A stretch of DNA of 41,846 nt from positions 1-41,846 of the IMG/VR virus record IMGVR_UViG_3300037042_003108. One strand, 5' to 3'. The translations under genes and the position numbers were made by a program. Shown here one piece after another: positions 25,001 through 29,549 of this stretch. The first letter of the stretch is position 1, and every line of letters starts with the position of its first letter. This DNA comes from a virus. Under the pieces are notes generated by a model. That model saw nothing but the letters and a program-made list of their open reading frames with translations. It did not search any database and was not told the origin of the DNA.

Positions 25001-25333
25001 CACCCCTCATTCCATTCGGCAGCTCCGGATGGGAGCTACACTTGGAAGAGCAGGTCTTCGGTGTTGAAGACCTCGGAGTCGATTCAGAACAGCTACCACA
25101 CCGGGAATGAGATTGGGTTTCGTAAAGGGGTGTCCTCGAAGAAGATCATCAGGCTCGCAACGCAATCCGAGACCTCCAACTATAGCGGCCATCCCGGGCG
25201 AAAAGAGTTCATCGACGCCATGCGAAGCAAGGGATTCGAGGAGGTGAACGGAGTTCCTCTGGAGGACTTCGTTGTGGTCGTGAACAATCTCCAAGAGGCG
25301 TACGATAAGTACGTGAAGCCTCTGGGGATCTGA
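16034..25333 (+). CDS. Giant 3099-residue repeat protein with kinase-like domain
   Basis: Single uninterrupted reading frame; ATG 16034 follows GGAG at 6 nt, although an in-frame TTG lies at 15989. Residues about 150-2225 hold roughly 20 degenerate repeats of 70-110 residues, each with a 'DxNGxP', an 'LLPNGxxAxW' and a final 'YTLxxVxxM', joined by Pro-rich linkers. About 2240-2520 is a protein-kinase-like domain of HipA/phosphoinositide-kinase style: FKP lysine K2284, helix glutamate E2303, catalytic HDTHSDN (D2372, N2377) and metal-site D2390. The last 500 residues are unclassified (HPSVLDRLD at 2966, NEIGFRKG at 3025). It is likely a multi-domain effector, perhaps ejected with DNA or acting in the host cell. 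It has its own promoter. Confidence 0.75.
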   Translation: MMQQTALRLTEQDVPKKNINASKLVPVFDWDDKVIWVFVKQAGGGVLGPVEVAHSKIDSYAGKLSWPSQEMWYSGKIDPTSYSGPQDILPITWTPGEPFPKEVPAKAPSTWAVKMVFQPVAASPEEVEIAHKVLPKAASHDFEGSLPLTPGELEDTGKTDANGFPVWKDKTTGEKLSLLPGDKLAIWSAAEHKYHYVMKTESGWSIDFTLPFAAPEDLDVEKKAVPKEVLPKDFELPPGYVTTYASSQVVMAKTPKGTAVKWLDTTHSWVYMDTPWQAHNPGEEEIDKAAKVVAPEPKPVTVSTTPVAPQPPVPPQAPPQKVITTVAPVSKAPQDQPDLKLPVGFELPAEHTLTSSTPKAVFVKTPGGVAVKWVVKLRSWWYVDQPGKEYRPGEGGVGAVITPPVQSAPPPPVPSAPEVHAPPPAAKVEPPAPPEPKPAIIQPGAPKNPKGFEIIGPQNKHGLWPIQHTETYDDGNWFVHQDGTVYHFHPAAMDYSTCKYGPMGWIEDNSVPLVSGAYFQMKKFYGPNPKIPEGFVHFGYDVNGLLLIQKGSAPPVSLLPNGSRAWWLVKVQQYKLEDGSYLKLDDILAGNFGKAAKAVTVADIPEEPPHWLTYVGEVDANGLPLVNEYSDDPDDDDLLKRLTLLPDERVAKWTGAKYQPFKYVEVTHTIKPDKQSSLLTPDDVLEMMSTLGLTVKDGRYYKVLDSNKVYDPSFPAGFEPLNPTDGEVGLVPVRQVSTNKKFYMLPGDMVASDLDGDLKKFDVFGVTQDGLKPKSEYQGLGFGQIAMMTKGLDPNPPKYTSITSKTDKNGYLMVRTRPSDPDSSDELSLLPNGVVAKWEQSKKKYVVWEWDDEFKDFGPDVTRSYTLKQVLTLQAKKLPGMPKAVPAVKPSQSVMKAPDPTPAPDYAMQDTGSLDENGHTIQKHLLTGETYVLLPTSHPVLGIWVSQTKAYRMVDWDPVAKKYNLAWKDEKPIWYLPGDPDVFVGDVEKGGVKKAQKKPPSADLTPSDDLDPNGYKQSYHKKGGPASMDPLMGPFSHLPGGKLGKWVPDQHFYQRVSFNSTTGLYEPLVDPKTGNQEWVVPSGMMSTVGSVPLGVFFPGELPEALDKLDVPLHRDENNTSAVTLPNGLLLRVPITNPNAIELLTKSDKGFTTFGKPLTKKVLLGLLEALPLKDAQALHPLGKADPNQLPLFEPNNMPGMTLSLLPNGKYAFWISQDATYVRWSQDDYGKWVPTHPWEVFTLSQVKAVWADVSAVVVPAEEDESKLMLTYELDLNGIKRVRTPSDHYFSQLPSGTVLHWNPYESYYEVMTFSTEEGAWVVKTPLQTLYPVEAKLALSNDPSALEAVGTKDSNGFPKYQGKDSDDRFVKLPDGQFAEFENLSGKYIPVTWEGSFWKRYYDKAYTANQALTLGKTVPEAPEPVKSAPMTADPVKPPDFDKVTPPGPHEAEFDKNGLPVFMTGQGLKLSWLPNGTFATWAAAAKRYSVRELVNDTWLPTHPTVKYTLDEVLIMVETHGPFAPNGPKAMYKGKKGPIPFLGHHDDLGLPAYESHDADVDLHRLPDGTWVHWNDDTGKYEMVEQQDDGAWIFPTPMKFFTKKDVLDMTNQAVLSKAPPVQTQPQIVEPQSKPLSPDHPDILPDPNGPDPNGIKTYIHKDQQASKFATPVVWHPGKKAFYCLVGKSYVLAKWVKGAQKGDWNFYFNEELTPDEMKAATADSDAPPSGFVPPPGLPAGVAPLLGGAGGGTPLKDKHGLIYYTSEKVPGSQVLLLPNGEFVTEVEDEHTNITSYVVVKLNKYGYWQAVGLDLAMSGKEYTPDELKALVTGTAPASPPSPAGSTVSTIGVSGPGSAYLPYSGGPDENGFPRYVHTDADPDTDYPVTLLPNGEFARWLGLSKLYQVMRWDSIPPPSWEKLYKPSGANAVHTLAEVEAMVSGKPSTATAPDLGNLVPIDKTDKNGLKYYQDKNHPSFKLSQMPDGATFGHWVPKKQAYQKMALQDDGSWESATFPITFIPLSDVEAMKIAMGYIASATPPSTPLTLSTAPSVQGLSPNHPDIVNSGEVSNDFMLYYHKLNSDEKVVWAGGAFYYPTAKTYHKSEWSPKTNEWIFVGELPLLVGELKALDDKGGSVGTSAFDPLSSLMGLPPTLKALTENDPNGYPMVEVIAEPGKKLTRLPNGEMAKWAVSPQKYRKYEYDAAGDFWSSSDPAVWWTLDQVKAMDPSSSAPVSDDEPGEAPLDAFVDPNFKWSSVLGVPDIKDLAYVGDGAALGYAGLGKKDIFEDPTTKQRYIFKPAIPKGGSKTELFRARVQEAYAAFAVKIRPEHIPIKTVTYNGQVGTLQPELKVKTNTLKGVKPKDLTPQQRQDLTVEHLLDWTMSQHDTHSDNLIITEDGRLISVDKEQGFRYFMKKDHSDKLSVDYQPNDTVYTPYYNIFWKAFEKGEFDLDLNAMRNAMQKIEAISSEEYMKLVEPYAASILKTKEERDRFVEKALLRKLHVRKDFETFLTDRYRKRTGKTNKRFSFESGWAGEWTPGAVAPTTQTLSGPEYAALKSIKIRKFEHPTITTEDPTITTLKVPASHSIDELLKFLSDLGLEQVEVGGIKTTTTSSNHKVWVKTAQFEAAKIEVDVPPPSKGGTPFKPLYWPDLLDTPKMEANSSEWATIGKPGVKVGYLGKKLTSDGGMVEGQTVRVKKFQDEKGPYHLVHFKLREHQWSALAHSSKAHASEYTYYRADWDGATETFTEESATSIKVKAKSWTDGAVEANVITDRNHWSYMGSVYMKVRSNDVAGSVKAALDAVKKGFSKEVFRDPTPKELEVYKLSQLLWYFAPQIADALPAEPDRTVEDLKSKLAAVPGFDMGWIDKTEYQDTFEGVSSFVLPGLWKMMAQGKLKFVFNGISSLNAAVNICSGNGLMGIHERALSGIGPTSYSSGGGSPGQDIYSGSGDQILTRMVYFPAASSHGFSSHSFDGAYQAILHPSVLDRLDTYMHTSDNYGYCRPDHPSFHSAAPDGSYTWKSRSSVLKTSESIQNSYHTGNEIGFRKGVSSKKIIRLATQSETSNYSGHPGRKEFIDAMRSKGFEEVNGVPLEDFVVVVNNLQEAYDKYVKPLGI
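16498..22670 (+). repeat. About 20 degenerate protein-coding repeats
   Basis: Repeats are visible at protein level only; DNA similarity is low, so they are old duplications. Good examples lie near 18440-18650, 20350-20570, 20640-20850, 21590-21820 and 22470-22670, each holding the 'LPNG/LPDG' core and a downstream Trp/Tyr strand. Confidence 0.7.
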
Positions 25334-25343
25334 GGAGTAGAAG

Positions 25344-25751
25344 ATGTCGTTTGTGTTTCGTTGCGCCTACCTGATGGAGTACTTGAACGACCACAATCCG
25401 CTGTCTTCTGGGTGGATCGTCACCGGGATGCGTCTGCTCTATCGGGGCCGGGAGAAGGTTCCAATTTGGCAGGGGGTCTCGTGGGGATGCGCTGGTAGGG
25501 AGTTCGAGGGGAAGATCGTCGAGGAACAGGAGGACGGAACCATCGACTTCGAGTGTGTTCAGACGGACAGCCAGGGGAAACCCTGGGTGTTTCGGTTCCA
25601 CCCCCTCACGATCTCCAGGCTCCAAGAGGCGTGGCCGGACATCCTCGAAGACCTCAAACCTGTGGCCACCGACTCGGCTCTCCAAGAGCGGCTGCTGGAG
25701 GAGTACCACCAGGAGTACAGGGAAGAAGGGCCGTTGCACCTGGGCGGTTGA
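25344..25751 (+). CDS. Small protein between giant gene and DNA polymerase, unknown
   Basis: Predicted 135-residue protein with ATG after GAGGAGTAGAAG, 10 bp past the giant gene, so the two are probably co-transcribed. It looks like a small beta-rich domain (WIVTGMRLLYRGREKVPIW, IDFECVQTDSQGKPWVFRF) followed by an acidic helical tail. No motif was recognised. A polymerase promoter overlaps its last codons. Confidence 0.55.
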   Translation: MSFVFRCAYLMEYLNDHNPLSSGWIVTGMRLLYRGREKVPIWQGVSWGCAGREFEGKIVEEQEDGTIDFECVQTDSQGKPWVFRFHPLTISRLQEAWPDILEDLKPVATDSALQERLLEEYHQEYREEGPLHLGG

Positions 25752-25776
25752 CAATCTCTTTTCTATTTGGTACTGT
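25748..25776 (+). promoter_or_regulatory. Strong promoter giving a leaderless DNA polymerase mRNA
   Basis: TTGACA (25748-25753), 17-bp spacer ending TTTGG (an extended -10 TGn), TACTGT (25771-25776). The GTG start at 25783 is 6 nt downstream, so there is no room for a Shine-Dalgarno. The spacer nearly repeats that of the promoter at 7149. Confidence 0.7.
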
Positions 25777-25782
25777 TCCCTA

Positions 25783-27591
25783 GTGAATTATCGTCTGATC
25801 ACCTCTCCAGAAGACCTTCCGATTGCGGCTGAAGCGATCGCCAAAGCATCGGTGGTGGGGCACGACATAGAGACCACGTCGCTCGATCCCCAAGACGGCG
25901 AGATTCGCCTGGCGCAGTACATCGTGCCCAGCGAGGACAACGACGGCGCCGGAACGATCTTCGTGATCGACCTCTTCCAGACAAAGGGGTTCGGTCCTGT
26001 TCTTCAGGCGATGAGAGACTCGAAGGCGATCTGGGTCATTCACAACGCGAAGTTCGAGCAGAAGTGGTACTGGTATCATCATCGATTCCGCCTGTGGCCG
26101 ATCTTCTGCACGTTCCGGGCGAGCGCTCTCCTCTACAACGGAAAGGTGGCGTTGCACCACGATCTCTACTCGGTCATGGCCCGGGAGCTGTCGGTGTATC
26201 CGAAGTCCAGGGACCAGAGCGAGACGAACTGGAGCGGGCATCTGACGGAGGAACAGATCCGATACTCGGCCGAGGACGTGTTGCATCTGTTGAGGCTGAG
26301 GATCGCGCTGAGGGAAAAACTCGACCGGGACTACTTGCTGCGGGTAGCCCTGATAGAGTTCGATGTTGTGCTGGCGGAGGGGCGCGTCGAGCTGAACGGG
26401 TTTCCGATCGACAAGGGGCTGTGGCTGGCACTGGCGGAGGCGAACGTCATCGAACGGGTTCGGCTCCGGGAGGAACTGCTCAACGAGTTGCCGCACCCGA
26501 AGGGTCAACTCGGCTTGCCCGGTATGGCTCCCGGGTGGAACATCGATTCCCCACAGCAGATGAAGGAGGTCTTGCAGCGTCTTGGGGTGAAGTTCAAGGA
26601 CGACGAGGGTACTGCCGAGATCGTCCTTGCCCAGAAGGCGTCCAGGTGCAAGTACATCCCGAAGATCTTGAAGTATCGACACATCGCGCAGTTCGTGAAG
26701 ACGTTCGGGGAGCCGTATCTGCGTCACGTGCGCGAGAGCACTGGGCGCATCCATGCGGATTACTACCCCATGCTGGTGACAGGACGATACGCACCGAGCG
26801 GCCCGAATCTATCTCAGATCCCCAGGGATGCGGACTTCCGAAGGTGTTTCGCGACCGTTCCTGGGAGGATTTTCGTCTTGGCGGACTACTCGGGCATCGA
26901 GATGCGGATCTGCGCCGAGATTTCTGGGGACCCGGCGCTCACGGGGGTCTTCGTTCGAGGGGAGGACGCTCATCGGGCTACGGCAGCGATCATCACCGGG
27001 AAACGTCCCGAAGACGTCTCGAAGGGGGAGCGCCAAGAGGCGAAGCCAGTGAACTTCGGGTTCATCTACGGCATGATGCCGGACAAGCTCGTGCTGTACG
27101 CGCAGGCGAACTACGGTGTTGTCCTATCGCTTGGGCAGGCTCGCAAGTACAGGGAGCGCTACTTCGAGCGGTACTCCGGAGTCGCCTCTTGGCACAAGCG
27201 GGTGCTCAGGGATGGGCAGCGGACCGGTATCTCCAGGACTCTCAGTGGGCGTCTTCGCTACTTGGACCCACACGATGCCTACAACGAGTTTTACAACACC
27301 CCCGTGCAGGGGACGGGCGCGGACGCGCTGAAGGCTTCCCTGGCGATCGTCCAGCGTAAGATCGACGCAGAGTTCGGGATCTCGGCGCCGAAGCAGGCGG
27401 ACGGCCCGGTGTGCTTGGATCACCACGTCCACGACGAGATCATTGCGGAGTGCAACGACCATCCGGAGATGGTCGAGCACACGAAGACCATCGTCCACGA
27501 CGGGATGTACGAGGGCATGGCACAGTTCCTCAAGAACGTCCCGACGGTGGTGGATCCGTCGGCGGGGCGTTCTTGGGCTGCGGCGAAGTGA
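25783..27591 (+). CDS. Family A DNA polymerase with 3'-5' exonuclease domain
   Basis: Predicted 602-residue replicative polymerase. The reading frame runs open further upstream, but the GTG at 25783 lies 6 nt after a promoter -10 box and starts the conserved protein. Exonuclease: D28-x-E30 (HDIETTSLD), HNAKFE (N88, with E92 where Asp is usual) and Y161-D165 (YSAED). Polymerase: TGRYAPSGPNLSQIP (333-347), motif A ADYSGIE (D368, E373), O-helix R417, K421, F425 followed by YG, and motif C HDE (550-552). Phe at 425 matches E. coli Pol I rather than T7, whose Tyr relaxes dideoxynucleotide discrimination. It would copy the phage genome with the helicase and primase of this window. Confidence 0.92.
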   Translation: MNYRLITSPEDLPIAAEAIAKASVVGHDIETTSLDPQDGEIRLAQYIVPSEDNDGAGTIFVIDLFQTKGFGPVLQAMRDSKAIWVIHNAKFEQKWYWYHHRFRLWPIFCTFRASALLYNGKVALHHDLYSVMARELSVYPKSRDQSETNWSGHLTEEQIRYSAEDVLHLLRLRIALREKLDRDYLLRVALIEFDVVLAEGRVELNGFPIDKGLWLALAEANVIERVRLREELLNELPHPKGQLGLPGMAPGWNIDSPQQMKEVLQRLGVKFKDDEGTAEIVLAQKASRCKYIPKILKYRHIAQFVKTFGEPYLRHVRESTGRIHADYYPMLVTGRYAPSGPNLSQIPRDADFRRCFATVPGRIFVLADYSGIEMRICAEISGDPALTGVFVRGEDAHRATAAIITGKRPEDVSKGERQEAKPVNFGFIYGMMPDKLVLYAQANYGVVLSLGQARKYRERYFERYSGVASWHKRVLRDGQRTGISRTLSGRLRYLDPHDAYNEFYNTPVQGTGADALKASLAIVQRKIDAEFGISAPKQADGPVCLDHHVHDEIIAECNDHPEMVEHTKTIVHDGMYEGMAQFLKNVPTVVDPSAGRSWAAAK

Positions 27592-27602
27592 CAATAGCAA
27601 AC

Positions 27603-27631
27603 TTGACGATCCTGACGGGGTCTGGTATTGG
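27603..27631 (+). promoter_or_regulatory. Promoter of the ThyX/bS21 operon
   Basis: TTGACG (27603-27608), 17-bp spacer ending CTGG, TATTGG (27626-27631), 11 bp after the polymerase stop. The leader then holds a hairpin and a strong AAGGAGG. Confidence 0.5.
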
Positions 27632-27645
27632 TTGGAGCGGTGGCT

Positions 27646-27667
27646 CGGAAGTAACTTCCGAAGGAGG
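27646..27667 (+). promoter_or_regulatory. Hairpin abutting Shine-Dalgarno
   Basis: CGGAAG-TAA-CTTCCG (27646-27660) is followed without a gap by AAGGAGG (27661-27667), 6 nt before the ATG at 27674. The layout matches the hairpins before 5691 and 6338 although the stem sequence differs. Confidence 0.45.
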
Positions 27668-27673
27668 CGAAGG

Positions 27674-27841
27674 ATGCACGGACCGGCATGGGTTGGGCTG
27701 TTCACGCCGCTGGGGCGGTTCCTGTTTCTCGTCGGGACCCTCATGAGGGCGGTGGCCGGGGAGTTCGGGGTGAAGGCGTTCGTCTGCGGGCTCCACCAGG
27801 CCGCGCAGGTCACCCGCTACGCGCGGGCTGTGGGGTTCTGA
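27674..27841 (+). CDS. 55-residue hydrophobic peptide
   Basis: Starts at ATG behind AAGGAGGCGAAGG, one of the best ribosome sites in the window, and ends 2 bp before thyX. The N-terminal half (VGLFTPLGRFLFLVGTLM) is hydrophobic enough for one membrane helix; the C-terminal half is basic and Ala-rich. Such peptides occur as phage membrane or inhibitor proteins. Function is unknown, but the strong signals argue that it is translated. Confidence 0.55.
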   Translation: MHGPAWVGLFTPLGRFLFLVGTLMRAVAGEFGVKAFVCGLHQAAQVTRYARAVGF

Positions 27842-27843
27842 CC

Positions 27844-28485
27844 ATGCCCAACATCGTACAGGCCAAGTACGAGATCGTTCGCTACCCGACGAACTACATC
27901 GAGGACATCGAGCGCGCCGCTCGAACGTGCTACCAGAGTGCGGACCTGATCGCTCTCGGTACCGGGGAGAAGCTGGTCAGAGGGCTGGTCGAAAAGGGCC
28001 ACTGGCCGGTGATCGAGTTCGGGGGGTACATCTGGGCCCAGTTCGGGTCCAACCGTGGCTTCACCCACGAAGCTGTCCGGCACCGGCTCATCTCGGCGGC
28101 GCAGGAGTCCACGAGGTACTGCAACTACCTCAAGGAGAAGTTCGGGAGCCAGATCACCGTCTGCGACCCAGCGGACGTGATCGCCATGAAGATTTCGGAC
28201 CCGGAGAAGCGGGCTCGCTATCGGCTCAAGATGATCGCGAGCTGGACCCGCGCCGAGGCTGAGTACATGGACCTCGTGGCGGACGGGTGTCCGGCCGAGC
28301 TGGCGCGCGAGGTGCTCCCCATCGGGCTCAAGTCCGAGCTGAACATCAACGCCAACCTCGTCGAGTGGCGGCACATCTTCAAGTTGCGGACCTCGAAGCG
28401 CGCCCACCCGCGTATGCGCGAGGTCATGATCCCCCTGCTGGCCGAGGTCAAGCAGAAGATCCCCATCATCTTCGACGACCTCTGA
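27844..28485 (+). CDS. thyX: Flavin-dependent thymidylate synthase ThyX
   Basis: Predicted 213-residue enzyme making dTMP from dUMP with methylene-tetrahydrofolate and FAD. The family signature RHRxxSxxxxSxRY is present at 79-92 (RHRLISAAQESTRY). The length fits ThyX; flanking conserved segments such as ARTCYQS (26-32) and LPIGLKSELNINANLVEWRH follow the family pattern. It would raise dTTP supply during phage replication. It lies between a hydrophobic peptide gene and a bS21 gene with 2-6 bp gaps, so all three are co-expressed. Confidence 0.93.
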   Translation: MPNIVQAKYEIVRYPTNYIEDIERAARTCYQSADLIALGTGEKLVRGLVEKGHWPVIEFGGYIWAQFGSNRGFTHEAVRHRLISAAQESTRYCNYLKEKFGSQITVCDPADVIAMKISDPEKRARYRLKMIASWTRAEAEYMDLVADGCPAELAREVLPIGLKSELNINANLVEWRHIFKLRTSKRAHPRMREVMIPLLAEVKQKIPIIFDDL

Positions 28486-28491
28486 GGAACC

Positions 28492-28773
28492 ATGGACAGA
28501 TACCCTCCGGTGTACGACTACAGGCCCGAGCCGTCCTACGCGGACAAGCACGAGCCCGTCATTCTGAGGCCCCTGGAGGTCTACGTGTCGGACGGGAAGA
28601 TCGACAAGGCCCTCCGGAAGTTGAAGCGAAAGCTCGCCAACGAGGGGGTCTTGAAGGAGCTGAAGAAGCGGAGGCGCTACATGAAGCCTTCTGCGAAGAG
28701 GCGCCGCAAGGAGGCTGACGCGGCGAGGCGTCGAAGGAAGCGTGAGAAGGCGCACGAGAAGTTCAAAGGATGA
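28492..28773 (+). CDS. rpsU: Phage-encoded ribosomal protein bS21
   Basis: Predicted 93-residue basic protein. Residues about 27-75 follow bacterial bS21: PLEVYVSDGKIDKALRKLKR, then NEGVLKELKKRRRYMKPSAK and a basic helix. The pattern of a short strand, a long first helix, 'GVL.E...RR.Y.KP' and a final Arg/Lys helix is characteristic. A 25-residue N-terminal extension with Tyr/Pro is unlike the cellular version. bS21 binds near the anti-Shine-Dalgarno end of 16S rRNA and affects initiation, so a phage copy may retune host ribosomes for phage mRNAs. Weak GAGGA site, 6 bp after thyX. Confidence 0.8.
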   Translation: MDRYPPVYDYRPEPSYADKHEPVILRPLEVYVSDGKIDKALRKLKRKLANEGVLKELKKRRRYMKPSAKRRRKEADAARRRRKREKAHEKFKG

Positions 28774-28796
28774 TGAGGGGCTAGGACGGGTGAGGG

Positions 28797-28825
28797 GGTA
28801 AAGACGACAAGTTGTCGTCTTTACC
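28797..28825 (+). terminator. Perfect 12-bp inverted repeat, terminator or regulatory site
   Basis: GGTAAAGACGAC - loop AAGTT - GTCGTCTTTACC. It is placed between the bS21 gene and the terminase operon, just before the operator-like motif. It is not followed by a T-run, so a rho-independent terminator is not certain; a protein-binding site is also possible. Confidence 0.5.
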
Positions 28826-28826
28826 T

Positions 28827-28847
28827 AGCGACCAATGGTCGTAACCC
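28827..28847 (+). promoter_or_regulatory. Operator-like near-palindrome, copy 2
   Basis: The 21-bp stretch is identical to 7194-7214 (core GCGACC-AAT-GGTCGT). Here it lies about 40-60 bp upstream of the predicted terminase-operon start point, a typical activator position. Confidence 0.5.
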
Positions 28848-28874
28848 CTTCTGGCCTTTAGGGTTGCGCCTCCG

Positions 28875-28880
28875 TATGAT
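28875..28880 (+). promoter_or_regulatory. -10 box of putative late promoter, leaderless
   Basis: TATGAT lies 6 nt before the ATG at 28887, the same geometry as at 7171 and 25771. No good -35 hexamer is found at 16-18 bp, which suggests activator dependence, perhaps through the motif at 28827. Confidence 0.45.
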
Positions 28881-28886
28881 GGGTGT

Positions 28887-29546
28887 ATGACCCGCCGAAG
28901 AAAGATGACTCTTCAGAGCCGAGATACTCGGTTCCCGAAGATCCGCTCCCTCCAGTGCTTCCAGGAGGTCTACGATCGCTTGTGTGCTGGGTGGGCGATG
29001 CAGGAACTTGCGAGGTTCATCCAGGAGGACCGCCGGGAGTATCTGGACGTCACTCGGCAGGGACTCGCGCAACAGCTCTCGGATTTCCGTAAGTCCGTTC
29101 CGGCCGCACACCTTGTGCAGAAGCGCTTTCCGGAAGTGTTCGATCAGGCGAAGGCTCGAATGGAGGCTGGGCTCAACGAGCTGGAGGAGCTGGAAGAGCT
29201 TTACCTCATCCAGAAGGCCCGGATCGGGATCGACACCGCTACGGAGAAGACCATCAAGAAGCTGTTGCCTTCCATGACGGGGGAGATCCGTGAGGCGCGG
29301 CAGATCTTGGAATCCATGGCGACCCTGAAGATGGACATGGGGCTCATCCAGAGAGCCGCGAAACCGGGTTCGGGTCTCAACGTGTCCGTAGAGGTCGAGG
29401 CGAAGTTGCATGAAGAGGTCTCCGCACAGTTCGGGAGTCCCGACGTCAGGGCGGTGCTGGATAGCCCTGAGTCCCGACGTCGCGTCATGGGGGTGGTCGA
29501 GCGCTTCTTGAAGCTGCCCAAGCCGGAAGACGACGGGGCCAACTGA
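28887..29546 (+). CDS. Putative small terminase subunit
   Basis: Predicted 219-residue protein directly upstream of the large terminase. An N-terminal helix-turn-helix-like part (FQEVYDRLCAGWAMQELARFI) with basic residues is followed by a coiled-coil-rich centre (EAGLNELEELEELYLIQKAR) and a C-terminal acidic tail, the general plan of small terminases that recognise phage DNA and form rings. No diagnostic motif exists for this family, so the call rests on position and layout. The ATG is 6 nt after a TATGAT box, so initiation is probably leaderless; an internal ATG at 28905 is possible. Confidence 0.55.
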   Translation: MTRRRKMTLQSRDTRFPKIRSLQCFQEVYDRLCAGWAMQELARFIQEDRREYLDVTRQGLAQQLSDFRKSVPAAHLVQKRFPEVFDQAKARMEAGLNELEELEELYLIQKARIGIDTATEKTIKKLLPSMTGEIREARQILESMATLKMDMGLIQRAAKPGSGLNVSVEVEAKLHEEVSAQFGSPDVRAVLDSPESRRRVMGVVERFLKLPKPEDDGAN

Positions 29547-29549
29547 TTC

